A DNA stretch of 48,461 bases from Coriobacteriia bacterium (GCA_009777935.1 WRKU01000011.1:1-48461); one strand, 5' to 3'; positions 37,717 through 46,519 are shown, numbered from the stretch's first letter. The notes: generated by a model not told the origin, from the letters alone. Translations and numbers: made by a program.

Positions 37717-38126
37717 TGCCCTCACTCGAACGCGTAGAACGTGTGGTACTCGACACCAATGTCGTCGTATCAGCGCTCTGGTCACCCGACGGAAAGCCTG
37801 CTGATATTTTGGCGATGATTCCTGCAGAGATTATCCAGCCCTTTGTCAATCACACGATTTTGGCGGAGTATCGCTGCGTCCTTATGCGTCCGCGCCTGCG
37901 TTTTTCCGGTACGATAACTCGGCAGATTCTGGCTTTGTTCGATGATCACGCCATAATGATGACCGCGCCCCCCTCTGCTATTGAGATGCCGGATCCCGAT
38001 GACCGTGTATTTTACGATGTTGCCTGTGCGGCAGATGCGTGGCTCATCACCGGCAACAAACGGCATTTTCCTCAAGAGGACCATATCGTGAGCCCTGCAG
38101 AGTTTCTTGAACAGTACCGAGCGTAG
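37716..38126 (+). CDS. PIN-domain toxin, probable ribonuclease
   Basis: A 136-residue PIN protein of the class annotated 'putative toxin-antitoxin system toxin component'. Acidic metal ligands are Asp13 (VVLDTNVVVSAL), Glu51 (ILAEYRC), Asp95/Asp96 (PDPDDRVFYD) and Asp101, followed by LITGNKRHF. These enzymes cut RNA with Mg or Mn. The ATG at 37716 is chosen because it overlaps the antitoxin stop by one base; the GTG one codon earlier is less likely. All catalytic positions look intact. It converges on hspR. Confidence 0.85.
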   Translation: MPSLERVERVVLDTNVVVSALWSPDGKPADILAMIPAEIIQPFVNHTILAEYRCVLMRPRLRFSGTITRQILALFDDHAIMMTAPPSAIEMPDPDDRVFYDVACAADAWLITGNKRHFPQEDHIVSPAEFLEQYRA

Positions 38127-38154
38127 CAAGGGCGAGGGCACCAACAAACGAGGG

Positions 38155-38559
38155 TTACTCGAAAAATCGGCGGACGCGTGCGTCCTGCATCGGCACGAGT
38201 GCCGTTGCGCGCGCTGCAAGCAGCTCGGCTTCGATCTGCGCACGGTGTAGGGCGCGTAGCTCTTCGCGTAGTTCCTCCAGTTCATCGAGTAGGCGATCGC
38301 GCTCGTTCTCAAACTCAAGAATTCGCACAACGCCGGCAAGGTTGATGCCCTCGTCTTGCGTTAACTCTTGGATAAGGCGCAGCCGCTCGATGTCGGCCTC
38401 GCTATAAAGACGTGTGTTGCCTTCGGTGCGCTGTGGCTCAACAAGCTGCTTGCGTTCGTAGATGCGCAACGTCTGCGGATGCACGCCGGCGAGCTCGGCG
38501 GCGATACCAATCATATAGACCGGTCGCTGCTTATCTCCGCGCATATGTGTCTCGCGCAT
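38155..38559 (-). CDS. hspR: Heat-shock repressor HspR, MerR family
   Basis: A 134-residue repressor of the dnaK operon in actinobacteria. The MerR helix-turn-helix reads YMIGIAAELAGVHPQTLRIY-ERKQLV, followed by the wing and a long coiled coil (~75-110). The ATG at 38559 has TAGGAGA 5-6 nt upstream. It is the last gene of dnaK-grpE-dnaJ-hspR, 9 nt after dnaJ. In Streptomyces HspR binds HAIR sites (CTTGAGT-N7-ACTCAAG) with DnaK as co-repressor; the promoter here has only a divergent dyad. Confidence 0.92.
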   Translation of the reverse strand: MRETHMRGDKQRPVYMIGIAAELAGVHPQTLRIYERKQLVEPQRTEGNTRLYSEADIERLRLIQELTQDEGINLAGVVRILEFENERDRLLDELEELREELRALHRAQIEAELLAARATALVPMQDARVRRFFE

Positions 38560-38568
38560 CGGCGTCTC

Positions 38569-39585
38569 CTACCATTTCCGTAGCGTCGTCTTATCGGCTG
38601 CTGCAAAGTCCTCGAGCGCCGTCCGTTGCGCCTTCGTCAGCTTCTTAGGCACGACGACCTGCGCACGCACGAGTAAATCCCCCGAGCCTGAGCCCTTGAG
38701 CTTCGGCGCGCCCTTGCCACGCATGCGAAAGACCTTACCATCCTGTGTCCCGGCCGGTACCTTGAGCTTCGCCTTGCCACCTGCAGGCAACGGTACGGTC
38801 ACCTCGGTGCCGAGCGAAGCCTCAGCGATCGAGAGCGGCATCTCAAGGACAACGTTCGCACCATCGCGTGAAAAGTGCGGGTGCTTCGTAATGTGTGTCT
38901 TCACGTACAGGTCACCGCGCGGCGCACCTTGACCGCCGGGACCGCCTTTGCCCTTGAAGCGCAGCTTGCCGCCATCGGTTGCGCCAGCCGGCACGTTGAC
39001 GGTCATGTCTTTGCCTTCTGGCGTCGTCACCTTAATCTTGGTGCCGTTGAGCGCTTGGTCAAACGTAACATCGGTCTCAAGCGTATAGTCCTGCCCACGC
39101 TGCGGCCCTTGTTGGCCGCGCCCGAAGCCACCGAACCGACCGCCGGAATCGCCTGCGCCCGAAAACATTGAGCCAAAGATGTCGTTGAGATCGACGCCAT
39201 CCATATCGACCTGCTGATATGAAACGCCTCCGGGCACGCCGCCTGGCCCCGGCCCACCGGCGCCGCCGAACCCGCCAAAGCCACCGAACCCGCCGGGGCC
39301 GGGCGCTCCGGCTCCGCCACGCGAACTGCCCGGTCCTGTACTGCTGGCTCCGTAGCCGGGTGGGGGCCCTTGCTCGCCGAAGTACTGACCGTACTCGTCG
39401 TACTGCTTGCGCTTGGCATCGTCGCTCAGCACCTCGTACGCTTCGTTTATGGCCTTGAACTTCTCCTCGCTGCCGCCTGCATCCGGATGATGTTTGCGCG
39501 CAAGCTGACGAAAAGCCTTCTTTATATCGCTGGCCGAGGCAGTCTTCGCCACCCCGAGCACGTCATAGTAGTTTTGAGTCGCCAT
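38569..39585 (-). CDS. Chaperone DnaJ-type protein without zinc finger (CbpA-like class)
   Basis: A 338-residue DnaK co-chaperone. The J domain (residues ~4-68) has the HPD tripeptide in [11 protein letters not shown] glycine-rich region with repeated [10 protein letters not shown] follows. The four CxxCxGxG repeats of true DnaJ are absent; the C-terminal part is the two-barrel substrate domain ([15 protein letters not shown], then [18 protein letters not shown]). This places it with CbpA/DnaJ2-type class B proteins. As it occupies the operon position of dnaJ, it is probably the main partner of DnaK here, or a second dnaJ exists elsewhere. Confidence 0.92.
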   Translation of the reverse strand: MATQNYYDVLGVAKTASASDIKKAFRQLARKHHPDAGGSEEKFKAINEAYEVLSDDAKRKQYDEYGQYFGEQGPPPGYGASSTGPGSSRGGAGAPGPGGFGGFGGFGGAGGPGPGGVPGGVSYQQVDMDGVDLNDIFGSMFSGAGDSGGRFGGFGRGQQGPQRGQDYTLETDVTFDQALNGTKIKVTTPEGKDMTVNVPAGATDGGKLRFKGKGGPGGQGAPRGDLYVKTHITKHPHFSRDGANVVLEMPLSIAEASLGTEVTVPLPAGGKAKLKVPAGTQDGKVFRMRGKGAPKLKGSGSGDLLVRAQVVVPKKLTKAQRTALEDFAAADKTTLRKW

Positions 39586-39618
39586 TTTTTGTCTCGTATG
39601 CTGTTTCGCAGCCGACGG

Positions 39619-40212
39619 CTACTCGGCGGCTTGCGCGGCCGGGTCCGTTGCAGCCGGTGCCGCGTCTGGCTCCGTCGCGGGCGGCTCTGTTATGGCTGGA
39701 GTGGTCGAGACCGTCACCGCAGCCGGACGAATAAGCTTGCCAGCAAGACAGTAGCCCTTCTGGACGACCTGCATGACGGTATCGGCTTCGACCTCGTCGG
39801 TCGGCACGGCGCAGATGGCCTGTGCAAACTCGGCATCGAATGGCTGTCCCACCGGGTCGATAACTTCGACGCCTTGCGATTCGAGCCCGTCGAGAAGCTT
39901 GAGGCGAATGGCCGCAAGGCCCTGCACCATCTCGCTGTCGTCACCGGTCTCGGCAGCGTGCGCGAGCGCGTAGTCGATGTCATCGATAGCCGGGATGATG
40001 GCCTCGACCATACAGGCACCGGCGTACTTGACCTCTTCGAGGCGACGCGCTTCAAGACGCTTGCGCGTGTTCTCGAACTCGGCCTGTGCCCGCTTCGCAA
40101 GGTCCTTCCAGTGCGCGAGTTCCTCAGCTAGTTCGTGCTCGATTGCATCGGGTGCAGGGGACGGCGCAATGCCGTCCCCTTGCTCCGCAACCGTCTCTTT
40201 ACTTTTACTCAT
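39619..40212 (-). CDS. grpE: Nucleotide exchange factor GrpE
   Basis: A 197-residue dimeric exchange factor for DnaK. It starts [13 protein letters not shown] at 40212, so its ATG overlaps the dnaK end by 8 nt (ATGAGTAA). A long helix (~35-80, [20 protein letters not shown]) leads to the beta-wing domain with [20 protein letters not shown]. The end has an alanine-, threonine- and proline-rich tail. The longer open frame upstream lies within dnaK and is rejected. Confidence 0.95.
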   Translation of the reverse strand: MSKSKETVAEQGDGIAPSPAPDAIEHELAEELAHWKDLAKRAQAEFENTRKRLEARRLEEVKYAGACMVEAIIPAIDDIDYALAHAAETGDDSEMVQGLAAIRLKLLDGLESQGVEVIDPVGQPFDAEFAQAICAVPTDEVEADTVMQVVQKGYCLAGKLIRPAAVTVSTTPAITEPPATEPDAAPAATDPAAQAAE

Positions 40213-42115
40213 CGTCGACGACCTCAAAGTCGGCATCATCAACGTCTTCGCCACCGTCTGCCTCTGCGCCGGCATCAGCGGCACCGTCAGCGTCACCCGC
40301 CGCAGCCTGTGCCTGCGCATACACTGCTTCACCGAGCTTCATCGACTTCTCTTGCAGCGCCTCAACCTTGGCCTTAATCGCCTCGGTATCGTCGCTCTCA
40401 AGCGCCTCGCGTAGGTTTGCGATTGCACTCGTGACTTCACTCTTCATCGACTCGTCGGCACCATCGCCTAGCTCAGAGAGCATTTTCTCGGTCTGATACG
40501 CGAGCGAGTCAGCGTTGTTACGAACCTCGATGGCCTCCTTGGCCGCTTTGTCGTCTTCGGCATGCGTTTCAGCATCGCTCACCATCTTGTCGACCTCGGA
40601 GTCAGAAAGCGTCGTCGAGCCGGTGATGGTAATCTTTTGCTCCTGGCCGGTGCCGCGATCCTTCGCGGTGACGTTCACGATGCCGTTCGCATCGATGTCG
40701 AACGTGACCTCGATTTGCGGCACGCCACGCGGAGCCGACGGAATCCCGCTGAGCGTAAACTGCCCAAGCGTTTTGTTGTCCTTCGCCATCTCGCGCTCGC
40801 CCTGCAGCACGTGAATCTCGACGCTCGGCTGGCCGTCGACGGCCGTCGTGTAAACCTCGGTCTTGCGCGTCGGAATCGTCGTGTTGCGCTCGATCATGCG
40901 CGTCATGATGCCGCCCATCGTCTCAACGCCGAGGCTCAGAGGCGTGACATCGAGCAACAGGATGTCGCCCTTGCCGAAGTCACCGCTGAGTACGCCACCC
41001 TGAACGGCCGCGCCAAGTGCTACGACTTCGTCCGGGTTCACGCCCATATGTGGATCCTTGCCGGTAATCTTCTTGACGGCATCTTGGACCGCCGGCATGC
41101 GCGTCGAGCCACCTACGAGGATGACCTCGTCGATGTCGCCCGCCTTGATACCTGCGTCCTTGATAGCCTTCTCAACCGGCTTTTTCGTACGGTCGAGCAG
41201 ATCGCTCGTCAGCTTCTCGAAATCAGCACGCGAGAGCGTGTAGTCGAGATGCTTCGGGCCATTGCTGTCGGCCGTGATAAACGGCAGGTTGATGTGTGCA
41301 CTCTGCGCCGTCGAAAGTTCCATCTTGGCGCGCTCGGCACCTTCCTTGAGACGCTGCAGTGCCATCTTGTCCTCGCGCAAATCAACGCCTTGGTCGGCCT
41401 TGAACTTGTCGGCGAGCCAGTCGATAATCTTCTGGTCCCAGTCGTCGCCACCGAGGTGGTTGTCGCCGTTGGTCGCCATAACCTCGACGACGCTGTCGCC
41501 CAGCTCAAGCACGGACACGTCGAACGTTCCGCCGCCGAGGTCGAAGATGAGCACCTTTTGCTCCTTGCCGGCCTTATCGAGTCCGTAGGCGAGTGCAGCA
41601 GCCGTCGGCTCGTTGACGATACGCTTCACGTCGAGGCCCGCAATCTTGCCGGCGTCTTTGGTCGCCTGGCGTTGCGCGTCGTTGAAGTACGCCGGTACGG
41701 TGATGACCGCCTCGGTAATCTTCTCGCCAAGGTACTTCTCAGCGTCAGCTTTCATCTTCTGAAGCGTCATCGCACTGATTTCCTCGGGCGTGTAGTTCTT
41801 GCCCTCAATCTTAATCTCAACGCGACCGTTCTTGCCGCTCACGACCTCGTAGCTCACGGTGCCGCGCTCGGACTTTACCTCATCGAACTTGCGCCCCATA
41901 AAACGCTTGACGCTTGAGATAGTCGCCATCGGGTTGGTGACGGCTTGATTCTTCGCAGGCTTGCCTACGAGACGCTCGCCATCTTTACTGAACGCGACGA
42001 CCGATGGGGTCGTGCGGTCACCCTCTGCGTTGATGATAATCGTTGGCTCACCGCTTTCGATAAGCGCCATCGCAGAGTTGGTAGTTCCCAGGTCAATACC
42101 TAATACTTTACCCAT
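40205..42115 (-). CDS. dnaK: Chaperone DnaK (Hsp70)
   Basis: A 636-residue ATP-dependent chaperone. It opens [20 protein letters not shown], has the phosphate-binding [12 protein letters not shown] and the adenosine motif [14 protein letters not shown], and ends in an alanine- and aspartate-rich tail (...[11 protein letters not shown]). The start at 42115 follows AAAGGACG; the open frame to 42199 would begin inside the promoter and is rejected. A perfect TTGACA-N17-TATAAT promoter precedes the gene. Confidence 0.98.
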   Translation of the reverse strand: MGKVLGIDLGTTNSAMALIESGEPTIIINAEGDRTTPSVVAFSKDGERLVGKPAKNQAVTNPMATISSVKRFMGRKFDEVKSERGTVSYEVVSGKNGRVEIKIEGKNYTPEEISAMTLQKMKADAEKYLGEKITEAVITVPAYFNDAQRQATKDAGKIAGLDVKRIVNEPTAAALAYGLDKAGKEQKVLIFDLGGGTFDVSVLELGDSVVEVMATNGDNHLGGDDWDQKIIDWLADKFKADQGVDLREDKMALQRLKEGAERAKMELSTAQSAHINLPFITADSNGPKHLDYTLSRADFEKLTSDLLDRTKKPVEKAIKDAGIKAGDIDEVILVGGSTRMPAVQDAVKKITGKDPHMGVNPDEVVALGAAVQGGVLSGDFGKGDILLLDVTPLSLGVETMGGIMTRMIERNTTIPTRKTEVYTTAVDGQPSVEIHVLQGEREMAKDNKTLGQFTLSGIPSAPRGVPQIEVTFDIDANGIVNVTAKDRGTGQEQKITITGSTTLSDSEVDKMVSDAETHAEDDKAAKEAIEVRNNADSLAYQTEKMLSELGDGADESMKSEVTSAIANLREALESDDTEAIKAKVEALQEKSMKLGEAVYAQAQAAAGDADGAADAGAEADGGEDVDDADFEVVDDE

Positions 42116-42170
42116 AGTTGTTACGTCCTTTCGTATGTTAATGTTGCAGACACGATTTGTCATTGGACGT

Positions 42171-42199
42171 ATTATAATACCTAACAATGGTATTGTCAA
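42171..42199 (-). promoter_or_regulatory. Perfect consensus promoter of dnaK
   Basis: TTGACA (42199-42194) and TATAAT (42176-42171) are 17 bp apart on the minus strand; both boxes match consensus at all six positions. A promoter this strong would need a repressor to keep heat-shock genes low in unstressed cells. Confidence 0.9.
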
Positions 42200-42201
42200 G
42201 T
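42179..42201 (-). promoter_or_regulatory. Imperfect dyad over the dnaK -35 and spacer, candidate HspR operator
   Basis: On the minus strand ACTTGACAATACCATTGTTA plus GGT forms a 23-nt dyad with ACAAT-acc-ATTGT at the core and 9 of 11 positions symmetric. It begins CTTGA like a HAIR half-site, but the second half does not match CTCAAG. No CIRCE element is present. Confidence 0.45.
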
Positions 42202-42274
42202 CTTACCATAAAAAAGTTGTTCGTAGTTGCTCGGTAGCGGCGTAGACTGTGCGACAAACCAGATGTATGACGGT

Positions 42275-42739
42275 CTAATCGGCAACGGACTCCCTCATTT
42301 TGCGCGGGCGCCCTGTTCGACGCGGATTCTTGAGTCGTGCGTTAATCGAAGATACGCTGACGAGATTGTCGCGCCCGGCTTTTTCGGCGGTGAGCTGTCC
42401 AGCCGCTATCATCTGGCGCACACGGCTCTGCGATACGCCGAGCCGGCTTGCCGCCTCAGTCGTCGTAACACCACTCGTTATTACCTCGTGAACAGAACGA
42501 GGATACACCGATATAGCCATCACAATATTACCGTGCGCCTTATGGCCAAATGTAGCTTCAGGAAGTGCGCGCCCATCGATTTCTTCGGATACAATCCAGA
42601 GCTCAAGCAAGTCTGCCGCCATATCTATTGCATCACGCAAATCATCACCTTGTGTGAAGAGCACCGGTATATCGGGAAATTGCACCAAGTAACCACCCTC
42701 GTGTGCTTTTTGGAATATCGCTTCGTAGGTATGCCTCAT
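42275..42739 (-). CDS. hicB: HicB-family antitoxin with C-terminal helix-turn-helix
   Basis: A 154-residue antitoxin. Residues 1-~70 are the HicB fold (YEAIFQKAHEGGYLVQFPDI, then TQGDDLRDAIDMAADLLELW). Residues ~92-135 form an excisionase-like helix-turn-helix (TTTEAASRLGVSQSRVRQMI), which would bind the operator; the end is basic. The start is the ATG at 42739 with GAGGAGG 6 nt upstream. That ribosome binding site begins just after the stop that hicA would use after a -1 shift, as expected for an intact hicAB pair. Confidence 0.85.
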   Translation of the reverse strand: MRHTYEAIFQKAHEGGYLVQFPDIPVLFTQGDDLRDAIDMAADLLELWIVSEEIDGRALPEATFGHKAHGNIVMAISVYPRSVHEVITSGVTTTEAASRLGVSQSRVRQMIAAGQLTAEKAGRDNLVSVSSINARLKNPRRTGRPRKMRESVAD

Positions 42740-42753
42740 CAATATCCTCCTCG

Positions 42754-42926
42754 TCATACCCCTGCTTGTCGCTTAATAGCCATCCATGTTCCTTTTTTAT
42801 CTCTCGATGTCTTGGCACCGGCACCTGCACTCCGGCGGCATTGCGATAAATTGTGTGTTTTCTTCCCTCGCGCCACTTCTCGAACCCCGCTTCTTCGAGA
42901 ATTTTGATAATTGTGCGCCTGTCCAC
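42754..42926 (-). CDS. hicA: HicA-type toxin needing a -1 frameshift (or a frameshifted gene)
   Basis: From the GTG at 42926 (GGAG 5 nt upstream) the frame reads MDRRTIIKILEEAGFEKWRE then GRKHTIYRN--GVQVPVPRHREIKK: the HicA double-stranded-RNA-binding-like fold with the catalytic His in GRKH. The family then ends in a short helix. In frame 0 the sequence instead runs on into hicB to 42645. A -1 shift at A_AAA_AAG (42798-42792) gives KKGTWMAIKRQAGV and a stop at 42756-42754, the normal ~57-residue HicA. This may be programmed frameshifting, an inactivating indel or a homopolymer error. Confidence 0.65.
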
Positions 42927-42943
42927 TTTATCTCCATCCATAT

Positions 42944-42973
42944 ATCATAACGCATACGTTAGTGTTTAGTCAA
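42944..42973 (-). promoter_or_regulatory. Promoter and small palindrome before hicAB
   Basis: TTGACT (42973-42968) and TATGAT (42949-42944) are 18 bp apart on the minus strand. TAACG-CATA-CGTTA (42948-42961) is a perfect dyad between the boxes and could be the HicB operator. The predicted start near 42937 lies after the ATG at 42941, which supports the GTG at 42926 as the true hicA start. Confidence 0.6.
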
Positions 42974-43167
42974 AACATGGAGCCTTATCATGCGAAAGAT
43001 AGGCGTGGTATGCAAGCGTTTGGACAATACTGTCAAAAGTTGGCATGGCGGTGTTTGATTTGTGCACGAGCGCGCGGTAAAGAGTTGTCGGGCAGGTGAC
43101 GAACCTCGCTCGTTATTGTCCCACCCTCTTGGTACACTGATAGGGTAAGCCAAAGAGAGGTGCTCAG

Positions 43168-44325
43168 ATGGAAGCTATCATAGGAATTGTCGTCGCGCTT
43201 GTACTCGGAGTAACGCTCGGAGCAGTAGCCGGATGGTGGCGTATGCATACGGAAACTGAGCGGCTGCGCGAGGTGGCGGCCACCGCAGAGGTGTACAAGA
43301 GGCAGCTCGATAAACGTGAAGCAGAGCTGGAAGCTATCGGCCAACAGAGAGCTACCGAGCAAGCAAAGGAGAGTGCTGTACTCGAACGATTGGCTCCGGT
43401 ATCAAAAAGCGTCGAGGACATGCAGCAAAAAATTACCGAGCTTGAGGCTCAACGACGGCAGCAACACCATCTTCTCACCGAAACGATCGGGCAACTCCAG
43501 GCGACGACCAATACACTCGCCGGCACCCTGACCAAATCGCAAGAGCGTGGCCGTTGGGGAGAGGTTCAGCTTGAGCAGATATTCGAAAGCGCCGGGCTTA
43601 TCGAGACCGTTCATTTCGAGAAACAGACCACCGCTACACGCAGCACCGGAGATAACACAGGCTACATCCGTCCTGACTTTCTCCTGAAACTGCCCAACGG
43701 CCGCGTCGTCCCCATCGATGCAAAGGTACCGTTCGAGCGCTATGATCGCGCATGCGAGATTCCCCTCAACGCAAGCCGGGATGAGCTCGAACGCCGCGAG
43801 GCCTACCTGAAAGAACATGCGGCGGCGCTCAAGCAGCACGTGCAGACACTCGCGCGCAAAGAATACGGCGAATCGCTGCCCGGTGCACCTGATTTCGTGG
43901 TTGCATTCCTGCCGGCAGAAGCGCTGCTATCGGCGGCACTTGAGGCCGACCCTACCTTGATAGACTTCGCCTTCCGGCAACGCATCGCACTCGCAAGCCC
44001 GGTAACGCTCTGGTCCATCGTTAAGTCTATCGCCTATGCCTGGCAGCAGGAAGAGGTCTCCCAAAGTGCACAGGAGATTCTCGATGCGGGCAAGGAGCTT
44101 CTCAGACGTATAGCGACCGTTGCGGCACACAGCACGAAGCTCAAGGGGAACTTAGAGAAAACGGTAAAGTCGTATAATGATTTTGCGCGCAGTCTTGAGC
44201 GAAACTTGCTCACACAGGCCGATCGGTTCCAGAAGCTCGATGTGGGCAAAGAGCTTCCGATAGCTACGCAGATCGACACAGCACCTCATGCCTTTACGAA
44301 GCCCGAACTCACGGAAGAGGTCTAA
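43168..44325 (+). CDS. rmuC: DNA recombination protein RmuC
   Basis: A 385-residue membrane-tethered protein that limits inversions at short inverted repeats. Residues ~4-24 form one transmembrane segment (IIGIVVALVLGVTLGAVAGW), residues ~30-125 a long coiled coil, and the rest the nuclease-like RmuC domain with RGRWGEVQLEQIFESAGL, RPDFLLKLPNGRVVPIDAKV and the following PFERY. AGAGGTG precedes the ATG. The glycosyltransferase gene starts immediately after its stop (TAAATG), so both share a transcript. A role in stabilising the many inverted repeats of this region is possible but only inference. Confidence 0.93.
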   Translation: MEAIIGIVVALVLGVTLGAVAGWWRMHTETERLREVAATAEVYKRQLDKREAELEAIGQQRATEQAKESAVLERLAPVSKSVEDMQQKITELEAQRRQQHHLLTETIGQLQATTNTLAGTLTKSQERGRWGEVQLEQIFESAGLIETVHFEKQTTATRSTGDNTGYIRPDFLLKLPNGRVVPIDAKVPFERYDRACEIPLNASRDELERREAYLKEHAAALKQHVQTLARKEYGESLPGAPDFVVAFLPAEALLSAALEADPTLIDFAFRQRIALASPVTLWSIVKSIAYAWQQEEVSQSAQEILDAGKELLRRIATVAAHSTKLKGNLEKTVKSYNDFARSLERNLLTQADRFQKLDVGKELPIATQIDTAPHAFTKPELTEEV

Positions 44326-45492
44326 ATGAGAATTGGCATCTTCACCGACACCTATACTCCCGAGATTAACGGCGTAGTCACCAGCGTGCTGACGCTTGTT
44401 GAGGGGCTGCGTGCGCGCGGACATGACGTGTTCGTTTTTGCGCCGAGTAACGTCGGTGTGCCGAGCGAGCCGAACGTCTATCGCGTCGCCTCGACCGCAC
44501 TGCCTGTGCTGCGAGAACGACGACTTGCTACCCCATTTTCAGCGTGGGTGTGGGAGACGGTGCGTGGGCTCGGCCTTGATGTCGTCCATACCCATACCGA
44601 GTTCGGCGTCGGCGGCTTTGGCTTTCGCGCACGCAAGCAGCTCGACATCCCGCAGGTGCACACAAGTCACACCGTCTGGGAGGAGTACACGCACTATCTG
44701 ACCAGTGGTTTTTTTGACACAGAGGCACGCGGAGCCGTGCGCAGCATGACACGACGCATGCTACGACATGTTGACCACGTGATTGCTCCGACGCGCAAGA
44801 CGGCCGATATGCTGGGGGCGTATGGGGTGACGGCGCCTGTCACGGTGATTCCCACGGGAGTGGATCTCACACGGTTTGCGCCGGTCGATACGACTGACAA
44901 CGATGAAGTCGAGCGTCTGGGTGCACTCCGTGAACGCTACGGGCTTACCGGGTTTGAGCAGGTGCTGCTTATGATAGGTCGCATCGCGCCGGAAAAATCG
45001 GTACGCGAGCTTATCGATATGACGCTGCCGGTGCTACGAGCGCGTCGTGACACCTGTCTCCTCGTGGTGGGAGGCGGCCCGCAGCTCGACGAGCTTCAAA
45101 GGCTGACCGGTGCGAGTGATACTGCAAGTCAGGTACGCTATACCGGTGAGATTGCGTGGAGCCTCACGCCCGATATTTACCGCATCAGCGATGTGCTTAT
45201 TGGCAACAGCCACACCGAGACACAGGGGCTGACATTCATTGAGGCGACTGCATCCGGTGTGCCCGTGGTGACGCGCTATAATACGTGCTTTGACGGCATC
45301 TTTGAGGATGGGGTGAATGCGACGCTCTTTACCGAGAACGCCCAGTTCATCCCTGCCGTTGAGGCCGCGCTTGACCCGATGCAGCGTCCTGCGCGTATCG
45401 AGGCCGGCCTCGAGGCTGCCCGGCGCTTAAGCAAGGAGGTTTTCGCTGAGCAGGTCGAGGACGTGTATCGTAGGCTGATAGGGGTATCGTAA
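44326..45492 (+). CDS. Glycosyltransferase family 4, probably diacylglycerol- or phosphoinositol-type
   Basis: A 388-residue cytosolic-face GT-B enzyme. The N-terminal domain opens MRIGIFTDTYTPEINGVVTS and contains VVHTHTEFGVGGFGFRARK and TSHTVWEEYTHYL, typical of the 1,2-diacylglycerol 3-glucosyltransferase and PimB/MgtA group. The C-terminal domain binds the sugar nucleotide: IPTGVDLTRFAP, IGRIAPEKS, and the E-x7-E motif in HTETQGLTFIEATASGVPVV. It is joined to rmuC without a gap. The product is probably a membrane glycolipid; the exact acceptor cannot be told from sequence. Confidence 0.85.
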   Translation: MRIGIFTDTYTPEINGVVTSVLTLVEGLRARGHDVFVFAPSNVGVPSEPNVYRVASTALPVLRERRLATPFSAWVWETVRGLGLDVVHTHTEFGVGGFGFRARKQLDIPQVHTSHTVWEEYTHYLTSGFFDTEARGAVRSMTRRMLRHVDHVIAPTRKTADMLGAYGVTAPVTVIPTGVDLTRFAPVDTTDNDEVERLGALRERYGLTGFEQVLLMIGRIAPEKSVRELIDMTLPVLRARRDTCLLVVGGGPQLDELQRLTGASDTASQVRYTGEIAWSLTPDIYRISDVLIGNSHTETQGLTFIEATASGVPVVTRYNTCFDGIFEDGVNATLFTENAQFIPAVEAALDPMQRPARIEAGLEAARRLSKEVFAEQVEDVYRRLIGVS

Positions 45493-45499
45493 GCTGTGC

Positions 45500-45925
45500 T
45501 TAACCGAGATAGTTAACGCCGGGGATGTCTTTGAGGTGACTGTCAAGAGTATAAAGTGGTGCGTAATATGCTCGTGCGACTGCCAGAATCATTGCATCGG
45601 CCATCGGAAGCTCGTAATCTAATGCGAGCTCAACTGCCTGAAATGAAAGCACAAAGTCAAGATCGATGATGCGCGATTTTTTCATCGCGTAACCTACCTC
45701 AATGGCATCTTTGTGACCATATTCGCGCTCAAAGTACTTGAATACCTCATAAAATACGATGGTTGGTACGAGCAGGTTTTCGGTATCTACAATGAGTGGT
45801 TCAATAGCGGCGGCATGCGGGGCCTTATCTTCCCGATATGCAATCCACCCATTAGAGTCTATGACATGTTTACCCGAATCCGTCTTAATAGGCCATCCTC
45901 TATGGTTCATAGCGGCGATGTTCAT
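45500..45925 (-). CDS. VapC-type PIN-domain toxin
   Basis: A 141-residue PIN ribonuclease. The acidic site is Asp23 (HVIDSNGWIAY), Glu60 (VFYEVFK), Asp110 (PMADAMILAVA) and Asp128 (YTLDSHLKD). About 18 residues precede the first strand, more than usual; AAAGGAGAG lies directly before the ATG at 45925 and supports that start. The gene overlaps the antitoxin end by 26 nt, tightly coupling the pair. It converges on the glycosyltransferase gene with a 7-nt gap. Confidence 0.85.
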   Translation of the reverse strand: MNIAAMNHRGWPIKTDSGKHVIDSNGWIAYREDKAPHAAAIEPLIVDTENLLVPTIVFYEVFKYFEREYGHKDAIEVGYAMKKSRIIDLDFVLSFQAVELALDYELPMADAMILAVARAYYAPLYTLDSHLKDIPGVNYLG

Positions 45926-46139
45926 CTCTCTCCTTTCGGATTACCTCCCAACCCGGACCCCCTTTGGAGCGTCCGCGCATATCTTTAATATCAGGGATGT
46001 CGGCTGGATTGAAAAACTCAATGAAACCGGGCCGGGGCTCACACAGCTCAATCTTGTCACCCGGTTTTATCCGTAACCGTTCACGCACAAGCTTCGGGAT
46101 TACCACCTGATATTTGGGGGATACTGTTAACGTTGTCAT
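45900..46139 (-). CDS. AbrB/SpoVT-type antitoxin (VapB-like)
   Basis: A 79-residue swapped-hairpin DNA-binding protein. The AbrB fold is MTTLTVSPKYQVVIPKLVRE then RLRIKPGDKIEL, with the usual alternation of beta strands; the C-terminal half (IPDIKDMRGRSKGGPGW) should bind the PIN toxin. AGGAG lies 7 nt before the ATG. A perfect dyad ATGACA-GTTT-TGTCAT at 46155-46170 precedes it and is the probable operator. Confidence 0.85.
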   Translation of the reverse strand: MTTLTVSPKYQVVIPKLVRERLRIKPGDKIELCEPRPGFIEFFNPADIPDIKDMRGRSKGGPGWEVIRKERDEHRRYEP

Positions 46140-46154
46140 ACGTTTCTCCTATCG

Positions 46155-46182
46155 ATGACAGTTTTGTCATACCATCAGTATA
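46155..46182 (-). promoter_or_regulatory. -10 box and perfect dyad of the AbrB/VapC module
   Basis: TATACT (46182-46177, minus strand) can serve as -10. ATGACA-GTTT-TGTCAT (46155-46170) lies at the predicted start point, a position suited to repression. No convincing -35 was found. Confidence 0.55.
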
Positions 46183-46357
46183 GCATAGGCCCGGGCGGTG
46201 CTAGTTCGCAACCACCCGAGCCTGTGCGTTCCCTTTTTCGCCGACGTCTCCTGCCCATGTCGGGCATACGTTACGCGAAAGGAGATGAGTTCCCTTACCT
46301 GCTCTCTACGTGCCGCTTGACACGTACTCCCTGGCATAGCCGCTTCGCTTGGAAGGG
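46183..46357. other. Non-coding stretch between the VapC module and the DUF6273 remnant
   Basis: I see no gene, RNA or clear hairpin with a U tract here. Open frames on both strands lack ribosome binding sites and family resemblance. It may be decayed coding sequence belonging to the remnant beside it. Confidence 0.4.
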
Positions 46358-46519
46358 TCATGCGGGTAAGTCTGGACGCACGCCACGCACATTGGTGGCA
46401 GCATTGCCCGTCACGTTCCCATTGTTGTTCACGAGAGCCGCCTGAGTGGCATTCGTGCCCGGAGACCGCAACCACTGGTCGTACCAGAGAGCGGCGGAAG
46501 GCCACATGCCACTGGTGCG
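46358..46519 (-). pseudogene. Detached C-terminal remnant of a DUF6273-like surface protein
   Basis: Fifty-four codons read SGMWPSAALWYDQWLRSPG..., then ...NVTGNAATNVRGVRPDL and stop. This is the end typical of DUF6273 proteins: an LRSPG turn and a final GVRPALWV-like strand. The intact neighbour ends ...NWWSRSRGN... and ...TGGLRPALWVRQAP. There is no start codon with a ribosome binding site, and an in-frame stop lies directly upstream at 46520-46522. In the next frame upstream, KNGVVVGMSYDA could be more of the same protein after a frameshift. Confidence 0.65.

Noticed and set aside
42645-42753. The frame-0 C-terminal tail of the hicA frame as a real protein domain
   Set aside because: It is antiphase coding sequence of hicB, without HicA resemblance, and the normal HicA end lies in the -1 frame.
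42942-43167. A small plus-strand gene between hicA and rmuC
   Set aside because: The open frames have no ribosome binding site or recognisable sequence; only the hicAB promoter is supported. A weak TACACT before rmuC lacks a -35.
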